Below the pieces are notes generated by a model. That model was not told the DNA's origin and did no database searches. It saw nothing but the letters and a program-made list of their open reading frames with translations. Below, piece after piece: positions 40,441-52,300 of a stretch of 64,000 nt of DNA; positions within the stretch are counted from its first letter, which is position 1, and every line of letters begins with the position of its first letter. A program made the translations under genes and the position numbers. This DNA comes from Dentipellis sp. KUC8613 (lineage: Eukaryota > Basidiomycota > Agaricomycetes > Russulales > Hericiaceae): contig NSJX01000046.1 of assembly GCA_002286715.1 (NCBI GenBank), forward strand, positions 5,446 to 69,445, read 5' to 3'.

Positions 40441-43156
40441 TCAGCCCGATGCGGTGACCTTGGTAAATGACGTGAAATAATCATTCAGCTGGGATACTTT
40501 AGTGAGAGGAACAACGGTCCCGACGTAGCCGTCGGGACGCACGACGACGATCGCGCCGCGTTCGAGATCGATCCCATAGGTAGCGTACATCTTGCCGCCC
40601 TTGACGCCCATGAAGTCGGTATCGTCCAGCAATATCCTAAACCAATACGGTTATTACACCAGTAACGGAGCATAACAGTCTGCGCTCACTTCGTCCAATG
40701 GGGTCTCAAACATTCCGGCACGTCGTTATAATTGACTTCTTCCTTCTTGCCATATACAATGGTCACCAGATCGAACATCTCCACGGTACTCACCCCAGCC
40801 GCGCGCGGCAAAGCCTGCAAGAACGCGTCTCCACGGGTAAGCTCGTCTGCAAGACACCCCATGCGCGAGCGGTTGGTGGGATTCTGGATATCCCCAGGGA
40901 ACACGAGGATCTTGAACCGCCCGTCAGCGGGGCAGTAATCCTGTATTTCGACGGGGCGCGCATCGGCGGCGCGGAGGGCAATCTGGGGAAGGAGGCGCAT
41001 GCCGATGGTCAGGCCGGAGGCAGCGGATTGGTATGTAGGTGAGGTGATCGCGGACGGAAGGTAGTGGACACCGATGCCGGAGGTGAAGCCTCCATGGGTC
41101 TGGAATGCTCTATAGAGGATGTATAGATATTTCGTTAGATGGAATAGGATGCTGAAGCAGCAGAGAAAGTGGATGGCGATAGGAAGGTCACTGACTTCAG
41201 AAATTGTTCATGTGTGATGCCATCTTCATTATCATCGGACTTCGGCTTCCCAGAGACAAGGGCGGAAAATTCCTTATCGAAAGCTATGAGGTCTTGCGCA
41301 TATTTCCTTCGCTCGAGCTCGTACTGATGAGTGTCATTAGGACAACAAACTTGATGCATATTGATACGTATACGAACCGTTTTTAGGAGGGAAATGTCTG
41401 CCCATCCCCGGAGAACATGGATCAACTTCCAGGCTACACAACGAATCATCAGCCTGCTTCGTTGAGAGCAGGAGATAAAGTCGCGACGACAGGCATACTG
41501 AGATTGTGCGTATCATTCATACTAGCATTCATTCCCTGGCCTGAAGAAAGTGAGCAGATGTACAATAAAGTATATGCCTTTTGGTACGCTTACCGGCTTT
41601 GGGTGAATGTAAATGACAAGCATCGCCAGCGATGAAGATCCGCTCGTGCACAGAGAAGCGGGACGCAACACGCTGGCCGACTGCAAATCGAATAAGTATC
41701 TGCCCGGGGTGCGTCGAACGGCTACTGACTGATATAAAGTGCCCACCAATCAATTTTGTCTGGGGTAGTCGACAATGTGTATGGATAGAACGACTTTGCC
41801 GCTACCTACAGGACGACAACTCAGTCACCACAAAGTCTGAAATTTTCTCTCAATCTAAACCTACCTCCATCAGCTTATCCGGACCATACTTCGACCTGTT
41901 GATTCGCCCCGTCACCGGGTCCTTGATATTGTCAGCATCTGTGAGTTGAAGATACAAGCGGATCTTGTCGCCCTCCCGAGGGATGATCATGACGGAACCG
42001 TTGTTAGAATGGATGTGGCAGCGATTGTGCACGTCGGGGAAATTAGTTTCAGCCGAGGGAATCATGTCGATGACACCCCAGATGAAATCTACGGGAAAAG
42101 GACTTTGGATTAGCTGCGTTCGCAATTGCGGTTGGATCGTGCTGCGAACCTGTTTGGTCACCATCCATGGTAATGCCCAGTGTTTTGCGGACCCAAGAGT
42201 GGGCACCTGTTTATACTTGTGTCAGATGGTACAGCAGTCTTCCTCCCAGATGACCGTACCGTCTGCTCCTAGCACATATTTTGCGTGTACAATTTCGCTG
42301 CAAACAGGGTGTTCACCCTCCGCATCAAGGTGCTGGAGGACGACCTATCGAGACCTGGTCAGACTGCGATCGCTACCCTCATGACAATGCCTTACCTTGA
42401 CAGGGTGTGACTGCGGATCTTTCAACAACGCCTCGTCGGAGGATATTTCGAGAAAAGAGGGGACGATGGGCCGCTCGACCTCAAGACTCAATTTCCGCAT
42501 CGAATTGATAAAAAGATTCTCAATTTCTCCTTGATGGAGCGTAGCCTAGCATTCCGCTTGTCAGGACCGATTCTCAAGTATCATCATCTATACACTGACC
42601 TTGAAAGGGAAACGAGCCGTCGGCGCGGTCACATCTGCAACCCGGCCGGTCCGCTAAAGATAGGTACTGTAAGGTTCAGTACTGCAAAACGCGAAGTTCG
42701 AAACAGACAGACCTCGATGCCTCCTTTGGCGCTCGGGTTGTAGAATGCCTGTGCATACGGATCAGTAAAATGTAGTTTGTTCATGCAGGCGCAGACTGAC
42801 AGCCATATGCATCTGCGCCGCCTGGAGCAGCAACGGTTCCGCCAGTCCATAGCTCTAATTGTGACAAGATTAACACATGGCAATTCAATGCGCAATAGTT
42901 TCCTACCTGAAGCACTTCGATCGTTCGAGGCTGTATCCCGTCTGCTTGACCAGCGATCACCTTCGTTGGTCTATTCAAAGCAACATCACTGTCCATTCTC
43001 ACCGCTTCGCATATCCAACAATGGCGCCTACCTTTTGTCAATAATACGCACATTAACGCCCGCCCTCGCCAGTCCATTCGCACACATCAACCCAGCCGGG
43101 CCAGCACCAATTACAAGCACATCGACCTCAGACTCCTGCAACGTCGTGCTCGGCAT
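40441..43156 (-). CDS. FAD-dependent phenol 2-monooxygenase-like enzyme
   Basis: Predicted flavoprotein hydroxylating phenolic rings with NADPH and O2. The ATG at 43,156 starts [33 protein letters not shown], the GxGxxG FAD-binding motif. Then come [18 protein letters not shown], the DG motif [56 protein letters not shown] and the GD motif [34 protein letters not shown]. The last 180 residues ([46 protein letters not shown]) fit the thioredoxin-like C-terminal domain of fungal phenol hydroxylases. TGA is at 40,441. Roughly ten short introns. It could act in lignin-derived aromatic catabolism; the exact substrate is not visible. Confidence 0.88.
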
Positions 43157-43839
43157 ACTGTTCGCAATCACAAGCGGCGCAAAGCCAGAATATAAAAAGC
43201 GTGAGTGGGCGCGGTATGCAGTTGGGTAGATTGCGAGTGCGATGATCGTGGGTGCGCCGCCTTTAAGCGATCCGCAGGAAACGCCCGCCCGGGCAGGGTG
43301 GGACGCACAGCAGGCGCGAATGTATCTGCGCTGCCGTGCTCACACACCGACGGGCGTCGTTCGTGGTCGAGCCGCAGAGGCGTTGTGGCGTCTTGCCTTT
43401 TTGGTGCAACTTTGCTCAGCGTGGCAGCGAGGAAGACGTCGTTTGGGCTCCTTTTTCTTCGGAATCTGTATTTTGGGGCTGAGTCCTCGGAGTAGATATC
43501 GTTTTGGTCTTCGTATGCCAGCCTCGGCGCGGGGCCGAAGGGCGTGGTCTTCATCTCTGGTCAACTGTTCAGACGATGTTTAGGCACTTGCGGTTCTGCG
43601 AGACATTGACTTACCATGAGCATTGAATACCAGTATATTTGACGTCACAGAACCGAGATTAGTAGTAGCCTGTTCTGCCCACGGCTGAAGAATACCAGTC
43701 TAGGACAGGTGCCACATACCTCGGGGGCTTCTAAGGAAGACAAGTCATCAAGTCGACATTGCGATGAAGCGAACCCTTCGGATGGTCAGATGGGAGCTCA
43801 GTATTACCCAAATAATTACAGTAAAAACAACGAAGTCTA
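43157..43839 (-). other. Intergenic region with a weak minus-strand ORF
   Basis: Between the monooxygenase start and the uL16m stop. A minus-strand frame from the ATG at 43,554 to 43,168 could encode 128 residues (MKTTPFGPAPRLAYEDQND, then KYRFRRKRSPND). Just upstream is a plausible intron (ctcatg|gtaagt...gaacag, about 43,570-43,617), so this may be a small gene or the leader of the monooxygenase transcript. No family recognised. Confidence 0.3.
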
Positions 43840-44648
43840 TCATGCAGAGGCGCTTGGCGACGCGGCCGCGGACTTCTCGACGGAAGGTTCCTCGGGTGTG
43901 ATCAGCAAGTTACCCAGCCGTGGAGGGGTAGTGCGAGAGATAAACTCCATCGTCGTGGGAAGCTTGGCGGCTGCCTGTCGCAAAGCTGGAGATAACAACT
44001 TCAGCACGGATAGGAAGCCATACGGGAGAATAGCTCTCACCGTCGCGAGCCAATTCCTCACGGATAGGAGCGCCTCCGAGCTCGAAGATAACGCGGCCCG
44101 TGGGTACTCTGAAATGTATTAATGCCTAGTTCAGAGGTATCCTATTGCTGGTAATGCTAGCGACTCACCGGGTAGCCCAGAACTCGAAAGTACCCTTTCC
44201 CTTACCCATACGTGTTTCATTTCCCTAAGCACACGACCCATATAAGCACCCAGAGAACTCATTCAGTAACACACATACGGACCTTGATGCAAACAGGGAT
44301 ATCCGGAAACACGCGCAGGTACACCTTGGCTCCCTTCACGACCTTAATTTTGCGCTTGAGGCACTCCTCTGCCGAGGTCAACTGCTTCGCGGACAACCTG
44401 ACACCCTTTCCCTTTATCCTAATACCCCACTCTCCGTTCGCGAGCGTGGTGCCCTTCGTAGACCCTCCGATGGGAATGGGAATGACACCCTTGTGACGCT
44501 TGATGAATTGGACGCGACGCGGTGCGAGCTGGTGCCGGAACCTTGCGAGAGACGGCTGGACGGGTGCCCTCGGGATTGAAGGACGCAGCGAAGAGAGTAA
44601 AGGCCTGCAGGCCGCGAGCATCGAGCTCGCAGAGGGAAGAGAGAACAT
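43840..44648 (-). CDS. MRPL16: Mitochondrial large ribosomal subunit protein uL16m
   Basis: Structural protein of the mitochondrial large subunit, near the peptidyl-transferase region. The ATG at 44,648 gives a basic, Ser-rich, acid-free presequence (MFSLPSASSMLAACRPLLSS). The conserved domain follows: LAPRRVQFIKRHKGVIPIPIGGST, LANGEWGIRIKGKGVRLSAKQLTSAEECLKRKIKVVKGAKVYLRVFPDIPVCIK, an intron, GNETRMGKGKGTFEFWATR, a second intron, and VPTGRVIFELGGAPIREELATVRAIL. The RMGKGKG and FEFWATR segments are diagnostic of L16. A 40-residue C-terminal tail ends SPSASA with TGA at 43,840. Introns: gtccgt..cttag and gtgagt..ttcag. Divergent from the small protein at 44,843. Confidence 0.93.
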
Positions 44649-44842
44649 AGCGGCGACGCACTGCAGCCTGTACGGGTGTACACTGTGAGCTCAAAACCCG
44701 GGTTTGTCTCCCGTGAGGTCTGTGCGAATGTGGTATGTCGTTCCCACGTTTCGCGCTACGTCCGAGTCTCGCTCCCCGACCAAGAGTCGACTCTGGCAAA
44801 GCCCACAGACACCTTCTACACCTCTCCTTCTCAGCTGCCGTG
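44649..44842. promoter_or_regulatory. Short divergent promoter, uL16m / small protein
   Basis: Only 194 bp separate the start codons. It includes the 12-bp palindrome aaacccgggttt (about 44,693-44,704) and a gagtcgactc palindrome near 44,796. The upstream ATG at 44,735, in frame with the plus gene, lies inside it. Confidence 0.45.
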
Positions 44843-45518
44843 ATGGCTCTCAACCTCTACACTTGGAAGCAGCAAACGACGTCTGTGGCGCGAAACATCG
44901 TGCTGCAGATCATCCGCTCAAGTGCTACTCCGCTGTCCACGAAGGACATCTTCCACCAGGCAGTCAAAGTGCACGCAGACCGTTCGCAGGCGACATGGAC
45001 GGGAACACGGACGCCGACGGCCACTGATGCACCTGCTCCTCCCAACCCAGACCATCCCATTCGCTCCGTCAAGTACGCTGTTTCGTCCCGTTCGTAAGAA
45101 CACTTCCGATTGACTTCTTCACCACGCGAACAGCTACCTCAAGAACGTGGTTATTCCAGACCTCGTCAAAAGGCGACAGATTGAACAAGTCCACGCTCAG
45201 CGCTCACTCTCCCAGAGGGAGATCGAGCAGAGGCTTGCGTCCATGACAAAAGCGCAACGCGCCCAGGCCGGAGATATCTCGCAAACCATTAACGTGTTCC
45301 TGTGGAAGCCTAAAGTTTCTGGACCTCGTCCGGTGCAAAAGGTCAAGCCGCAGGAGCCCTTCCTGGAGGAAGCAGGGGTGAACGAGGACTGGAGTCACTT
45401 GAACCGTCGGAGACAGCGTGCGCGGGAGGCCAGTGTTAACAGGGATTTGAAGTGGATGAAGAAGGTGCACAGGGCTAAGCAGGAGGGAATCGCTCAGGCA
45501 GAAGCCTCGACATCATAG
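44843..45518 (+). CDS. Small conserved-looking protein, candidate mitochondrial
   Basis: Start chosen at the ATG at 44,843: MALNLYTWKQQTTSVARNIVLQIIRSSATPLSTKDIFHQAVKVHAD, a compact helical start. An intron (gtacgctg...gaacag) joins to NYLKNVVIPDLVKRRQIEQVHAQRSLSQREIEQRLASMTKAQRAQ, then FLWKPKVSGPRPVQKVKPQEPFLEE and a highly basic C-terminus (HLNRRRQRAREASVNRDLKWMKKVHRAK), stop at 45,518. About 205 residues. I do not recognise a named family. The in-frame ATG at 44,735 would add 36 residues rich in Arg, His and Ser with one Asp (MSFPRFALRPSLAPRPRV...), resembling a mitochondrial presequence, but an out-of-frame ATG at 44,728 precedes it. Pairing with uL16m and the basic tail make a mitoribosomal role possible. 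Confidence 0.7.
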
Positions 45519-45858
45519 CGCGATTGCCGTTCACGGTGAATCCGGGGCCTCCTTCACTACTCTAGATATATGTTATGGTTATTTCGAACCTCACGCTAAT
45601 TTTCTCTGGCACGGAACTCTGAGAGCATAAGGCTAGCATTTGAGACGATGGTGAACATACTTGCATTGATAAGACAAACATGTCCCTTTTAGCATAACGC
45701 CGCTTTGATGTCTCTTTGACACTTCGAGCCAGTGAGAAGCCTCCGAAATCTCCGAGAACATAAATGGACCTGACTCGTGACTCGGACGAGCGTGAGCCTT
45801 GCCGCGCGTTGCACCTTTCCTCTATATTTCCTCCTCTCCTCAGCCTCCCACTTTACCA
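45519..45858. other. Intergenic region upstream of DCP1
   Basis: 340 bp in tandem orientation. AT-rich at first (possible 3' end near 45,560-45,600), then a CT-rich stretch (ctttcctctatatttcctcctctcc, near 45,820) close to the DCP1 start, typical of fungal core promoters. Confidence 0.4.
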
Positions 45859-48719
45859 ATGAAGCCCCCTCGTCCCCGCTCATCCTCTACCACCGCAAAC
45901 CCCAACAATGCTTCTCAACAACGTCGCCCAAAAGAAAAACGGGCCGTATCCCACAAAGTTGAAAGCCGCGCTGCGGCGTCTTCGCCGGCGCCTGTACCAC
46001 CAGTGCCAAAACCTCAACCAACGGGGGGCATGTCCCCTGCCCTCCGATACGAACAGAACCTCAAGGTTCTGCGACGCCACGATCCCTCTATATTCTCCAT
46101 ATTTGATCAATTCAGCCATGTTTGCTTGTATCACCACAATGGATCCAAGTGGGAGAAGAAAGGTTATGAGGGCAGCATGTTCCTTTTTGAACGGTGTGTT
46201 TATCGCTGTCCCATCGCTCTATCCCAGCAATTTTTCGGTGGCCTCGTTACTTGTCGAATGCCACCCCTCGACTCCATCTCATTCATCCTCAAATCGCCTA
46301 CCCCGATTTCATTTCATACCCCTGAATCGACAACGAACTAATCATTGTGCGCTTTTAGACGCGCATACCCTCCATACGGATTCTTCATCTTAAACCGCAT
46401 GGGCATGACAGACTACGTGCGCCATATGTATCCCGAAGACGACATGGAAACCCATGGCGATTACCTTATGTACCGTTCCTATCCCGAATTCACCGCCATG
46501 CGCCTTGCGCAAGCCCGCGCTGCGCATCCTAAAGCGAATACAGGCAACGGGAGCTACCCCAGCTCTCCCGATATACCCCCTTCGCGCTCCCGCTCTAAAC
46601 AACCATCCAGTCCCGAGGCCCCCGATAAGTACACAGACGCACACGGCCGTGAGCCGTCCCTCACAGACAATATGACCAATTGGAAGCTTCTTCTCGCCAA
46701 GAACCCCGACAAGGGTGAATCCGAAACCGTCGGCCTCTGGATGTTTGCGACAGACGCTCGGGAACCCATGAAGGAAGTTATGATGCGGTGAGTGTTCATT
46801 TTCGAATATTGTTTACCTATAAGGATCAAACTTACGCGAACGCAGGCTGCATTCGTACATACGCAAGGTGGTTGCGTATCCCGAAGAATTTAAATACGGG
46901 CCCGACCGACCGCCTCCGCCGAACCCCCACCTCAGGCTTAAAGGGCCTGAGTCTGAATCCGAGAATGAGCGGAACGTGCAGAAGCCATCGTCTTCTTCTC
47001 AAGTACCGTCTCAGAGCAAAGTGTCCCACCACCCTAGTGCCAGTGTTCCTAACACAGGCAACGGCATGACCGAGCTTGACAAGCTCTTTTCTAAACTGGC
47101 CCCTACTCCAGCTCCAGCGTCCGCCACACCAGCAAGCACCGCTGCACCTGCAGCGAACGGCAAGCTTACACTCGACGCCCTTTTTGCTTCGGCGTCCTCC
47201 GCATCGGTGACACCTATGTCCACTGCTCCCTCTTCCTCCACTGTACCTCCCAGTGCGCCTAACAAAGGCATGTCTCTTCTGGATTCTATCTTTGCTTCCG
47301 CTACACCACCTCCTTCTGCTGGTCCCTCGCAGACTGTCCACCAACCCTATTCTGCATCTCCGTTCCCAGCTCCCCCGTCTGCCCCACCTTCAACACGTCT
47401 TTCCTATGCCGAGGCACAACCCTATCCAGAGTCTTCTCCGGAGCAGACTCAGGCGCAAGCATACGAGATCCACTCACCGAAGCCCACCTCGAGCGCCCTT
47501 CCACAGATACTCACGCAGGACGTGATATCCACCCTTCTCGGCCTCCCGTCCCAGAATGCGCCCTCGTCGCGCGCTTCCTCCGCAGCACCCAGCACAGCGT
47601 CCTCCCGGCGGTCCGGCTCGCAATACCGCTACGAAGGCGACGTCGAGAGCAGCGACAATGACGGCGGCTCCGTCGCCTCCGTCGGCGAATACTCTGCGAC
47701 GAGCACCGTCTACAACAGCGACATCGCCGACGGCATGCCCACGTTCGAACTCCCCGAGGGCAACGCGCACCCCGAGGGCAACCACGTCCTCGGCGACGTC
47801 ACGCCCCGCCCGCCCCTCCGCGGATTCAGCTCCGGCGAGGCCACGCCCTCCGTCGCGCGCGCCGCCTCGCCGCACTCCAGCTACGCATCCTCCACCTCCG
47901 CGCGCCCGACGCACGTCGGCCCGTCCTCCTCCAACTCCACCGTCCTCGGCGCCCCGCACGCCGCCTCCTCCCCCGCGCCCGCTCCTGCTCCCGCGTCCGC
48001 GGCGGCACCCACCTCCGCCTCCCCCGCGCCGCGCCAGCTCGTGCCCTTCCACACCGACTCGACGCTCTGGCCGTACCCGCGCGCGCCGCTCGACGACCGC
48101 GACGGCTCGGACGACGCCGACGTCGTCGAGCTCGACTTCGCGGACACCGCGGCGCTGAGCGACATGAGCGCGTTCGACAAGCGGCGCGCGGACGCGCGCG
48201 ACAAGGGCAAGGGCCGCAAGAAAGGCCGCAAGGAGCGCCTGCGCGACAACGAGCGCGAGAAGGAGGCGATCGAGCGCAGCTGGGATGTCCCGGGCACGCC
48301 TGCGCAGGACGTCAGGCCGCGGTCGGCGGCGGGTGTCGGCGCTGGGCCTTCGGCGTCGCCGGCGCCGCGCCCGTCTGCTGCTGCGTCCCGTGCTGCTGCG
48401 CCCTCACCAGCTCCTGCGCCTGCACCTGCTTCTGCGCAGCGGAAGCCCGTCGCAGAGGCGGTTGCGAATGGCAAGAAGCCCGCCGTGAACGGCGAGTCTG
48501 TCATGCGCAGCGCGGTGCTCGATGCATTTGTCGCGGAGAAGAGTGGCAAGCCGCTGCCTGCCGGCAAGCGGCAGTTTGTCATGGAGATCCTCAGCCTCAT
48601 TCACGTTCGTTTTTATTTTATACTCTCTGTGCGCGCGCATAGCTGACGTTGGCTGTTTACAGACCGATCAGGCATGGGTGGACAAGCTCTGGGAGGATTT
48701 CAATGCCCGTGTCCATTGA
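45859..48719 (+). CDS. DCP1: mRNA-decapping enzyme subunit Dcp1
   Basis: Activator of the Dcp2 decapping enzyme, acting in cytoplasmic P-bodies. The ATG at 45,859 opens a basic, disordered leader. The EVH1-like domain runs from ALRYEQNLKVLRRHDPSIFSIFDQFSHVCLYHHNGSKWEKKGYEGSMFLFER across an intron to RAYPPYGFFILNRMGMTDYVRHMYPEDDMETHGDYLMYR, then ETVGLWMFATDAREPMKEVMMR. A Ser/Pro/Ala-rich linker of about 400 residues carries three similar short motifs, MTELDKLFSKLA, KLTLDALFASAS and MSLLDSIFASAT, likely binding sites for decapping partners. The C-terminus (MRSAVLDAFVAEKSGKPL..KRQFVMEILSLIHTDQAWVDKLWEDFNARVH) fits the Dcp1 trimerisation domain and crosses the last intron. The GC-rich linker (47,550-48,450) gives large false frames on the other strand. 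Confidence 0.88.
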
Positions 48720-49312
48720 CGCGCCCGAGGCGCATCCTCACACTTACACTCGTTCAGTGTCCTACGCACACATCACATACACACCACTCGTTCCGCGTTC
48801 TTCCGCAACCATTGTATCGTCCATCTGAATATATCGCCGTGTAGCTAGTTAGTTAGTCGCTCACAGGATATCCTTGAGTCCTCCAATCACCGAGATGGGA
48901 CACTCGCTCGTTCTTTTGCTTTGTTCGTCTCGTCATCGACCGAACCAGGAACACCACCCAAAGTATTGACATAGCGCTATAATGGCCTCATATTCATGTA
49001 CTAGATGGAATATATACATCCTCCGCATAATGTGAACAGATTACCTGCATAGTTGTCATGAACAAACAAAAAGATATATGTCAAGTGAAGAAAATACGAG
49101 ATGTAGATGATGCAGGAAGATAGAGATGTAGAGCATGAAATCGACAGAGACAAGTAGGAAGATGTAGAGATGCAGATGCGGATGTGGAGGACAAAACATG
49201 AGGATGCAACGAACAAACAAACAGACAAACACAGTGTCGACGCCTCAGATACCATAGTAATATGCAAATAAATCAAGAAATCGCACTCGAGCGCACGTCG
49301 AAAACGCTAAGC
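48720..49312. other. Convergent 3' intergenic region with degenerate purine repeat
   Basis: 593 bp between convergent genes. Around 49,075-49,200 the words gatgtagatg, gatagagatgtagag and gatgcggatgtggag form a degenerate purine-rich minisatellite with no coding content. Nothing else was recognised. Confidence 0.45.
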
Positions 49313-52300
49313 TCAAGGCTTCCACTGCGCCCTCGCCGACGCCTTCAGCTCACCAACACTCCTCTGCCTAGAAAGCCGTAAGGATTCCAGCTCCTCCGAC
49401 ATGGACTTATCCAAGCCCTCGAAACTGCGCACCAGATCCTTCACGCTCCCACCGCTGTTCCTGCGCGTGTCGGGGATGCGCACGGGCTGGCTGGGCTCGG
49501 GGACAGGCGACACAGGGCGCAGGTCGACAAGGCGGCGGGGTGGGCGTTTCGCGGGGCGCGGGAGGCGCGAGGGCGGCAGCGGGGCGTGCTGCAAGTTCAC
49601 GAGTTCCTTCGGGTGGGCGTGCTTGGGTGCGGGTTTGGCGGGCGGCGTTGCGATGGGGCCGCGGGGCTTCTCGAGGATTTCAGGAGGGGGGAGGGGGAGG
49701 CCTGGCAGGCGCTCCTCGGGGACGGGCGCGGGCTTGGGCTTCGACATGGTGGGGAGGTAGGAAAAGAGGAAGCCCTTCACGCGGTTCCCGAGTGATGGAC
49801 GGGGCCTGTTGACAGGTTTGGGGGTTACGGGGGGTGGTGCGGGTGCAGAGACGGGAGGAGGGGGTGCAGGACGAGGAAGGCCATCTCGGATGGCAATAAC
49901 CTCGTCCATGATGTGGGAGTAACGGGGGGCGAGCAAAGTAGAGGGAACATGAGCATCCATAGGCGGCTTCGGGAATGCGGGGGCGTTCAGCCTCGGCAAG
50001 TTGAGTGTATGCGCGGATGAGCGCCGTCGCATGGGAGTGAAATCGGGGACGAAAGGCGATGGGGAGGCGGAGATGCGGCGGAGAGTAGGTGTCGAAGGCG
50101 CGATGCGTCCTGCGCGTTGCTTCTTTTGCAGTGCTCGGGTGCGAGACAGTAAGTCGTCACTACAACGGTATATAAGTTTCAGACCAAATGGGTGTGAAGA
50201 GAAGAAACGAAACGTACCGAGTCCACGATTCACCGAGGCTCTCGACCACTTCAGGTCCGCCCATAGCATCCAAGAAGCGATCCACAACATTATCCAGGTC
50301 GACCAGATCAACATCGCCCAGGATATCGCCGTCCCGGGCCATAGCGAGACGCTCATCAGTGAAGCACGCATCAAGCAGCTTCCAATCGTTCTTCTCCCAC
50401 CCACGGGGACCATCCGCGTTTACGATGATGTCCCCTGCAGAGTAGTGGACAGCCGAAAGCGCGGGCGACGGTGTGCGGTACGCATAGGGTGCGGGAGACG
50501 CGAGAGTGCGAGAGGGCGTGCCGTGCAAACTCTCGCTGTAGCTGACTTCCGCCTCGGCTTCGTGCAAGAGTTGCGGAAGGGTCAGGCGACGGTTCTTCAG
50601 CGCAGCCAGAGAGTCCCTGCGCGCTACCTTGCGTGGCGACATGGACTTCCGGATGCCAGACGCAGACACGTCGACGCGGCGAGCAGACTTCGAGAACGAC
50701 TCGACGGAGGATGAACGGGGGCGCTTTCGCCCGATCTTCGCGATCCAGTCGTAGTCGTGCTAATGGGGAAACCAAGATTAGGCTCTGCAACTCCTTTCGG
50801 TTATATGAACATACCGATTTTAAGATAGCAGCAGCACGAGCAGCGGCCCACGGGTCATCACTCACGATCTCGACAACGCTCTGATCGACCTCGGAGCTAT
50901 TACCATCGTCATGTTCAGCCATTGCAACATCCTCGCTGTGCACTGGCTGCGGCTCGGGAGAAGGCTTGCGAGCGCAGTGTTAGTATAATTTGAAACCAGA
51001 TGCAGAAGGAAGAGAGCTTACGAGGTGCAGCTCAAAGCTGATATTCTCATCATCGTCTTCGGGAGCAGGAGCGGGCTCAACAGAGAGCTCCCTCCAGACC
51101 GAGATCTCATCCTCGAGTTCTTCTTCCTCGACGGACTTCGCTGGCGAAGCTACTGGCGCGACGAAGGACTCTGGCGCCGGCGACCGGTGAATCTGAGGCG
51201 ACGGGTGCCTTGCGTCAAGTTGCTGGGCATGCGACGAGCTCCCGCTGCCATCTTCAAAGCCAGAGTCAGTCGGAGCGTCAGATCCATCTTGCGCGTGACT
51301 CTGAGCATTGGTTGGGGAAGAAGGGCTTCGCAAGCGAGGTCTCATGTCGTCTTGGCTGGCCTCGTTGTCGAACGGAGCAACAGGAATGTCATCTTCCTCC
51401 TCGACGTCATCGTGAGCAGGTGCTGTAGGGGAGACCCTGCGCGCCGGTGGGGTCTGCTCTCGCTCTGAGGGGCGGGAAGGCTCGGCGGGGGGTGGGGAGG
51501 GCGGGTACTCGAGAGATGTGTCCGGACTTTGTCCAGCATCTCCAAGAGATGCTTGCGGGCTATGAGCACGCCCAGTGTCATGCAGATAGTCCCCGTCGGC
51601 CCCTGGACCAGCCAGAGGCGCACTCGAGTTGACACCATTGAGGCCCATCCTCGCGAGACTCGCGCTCCTCCTTGACACAGGCGTGGGCGATCTTACCGAT
51701 GCCACTCCCGGCGCGTCCTCCATCTCGTGGTCTTCGTCACCCTGCTCTTCCACTGCCCGCTCCTTACCCTTGGTCGTCTTCTTCGGGAAAGGACTGATCG
51801 GCCTGCCCCAGCTCTCGATTCTGTCCCTCGTCTCGCTCGTTGGCGGGTCCATCTTGGTCGGAACGCTCATCATGCGGAACTTGCCTGTGAACTCACCCTC
51901 GCCGCTGAACTCGTCGGCCACGTGGTCCGAAGAGGAATCGTCATCGGCGGGATCAGCACCTGCGGTGAAGTCGAAGGCAGGGGGCGGAGGAAGTTCGTCG
52001 TGACGGTCTGGCGGTGAACTTGCACCAGCACTCGTGAACGAGAAGTCCAAAGTGCGCGGGGGAGAAGCTGCATGGGGATCGGGAGGACTAGAAAGAATCG
52101 GAGGGGTGTCACGCGAGTTGACAACGGACGTCGCGCGGGAGGCACTCTTCCGGTGCGGAGGCCCTTGGAGAAGGAGTGGGTCTTCAGTAGGGGAAGGTGG
52201 CGGAGCAGGCCTGCTAAGATCGATCTCGGGGAGCTCCTTTTTGATAACGAGCTTCAGAACTTTAGCGTTAGATTTGCGCTTGCTCGACTTCGAGACACGC

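Noticed and set aside
40441..43156. Secondary-metabolite cluster around the monooxygenase, MATE and MFS genes
   Set aside because: No polyketide, peptide or terpene synthase is present, and conserved housekeeping genes lie between the candidates.
47474..48640. Antisense ORFs under the DCP1 linker
   Set aside because: Opposite-strand shadows of a GC-rich Ser/Pro/Ala coding region; DCP1 motifs fix the true strand.
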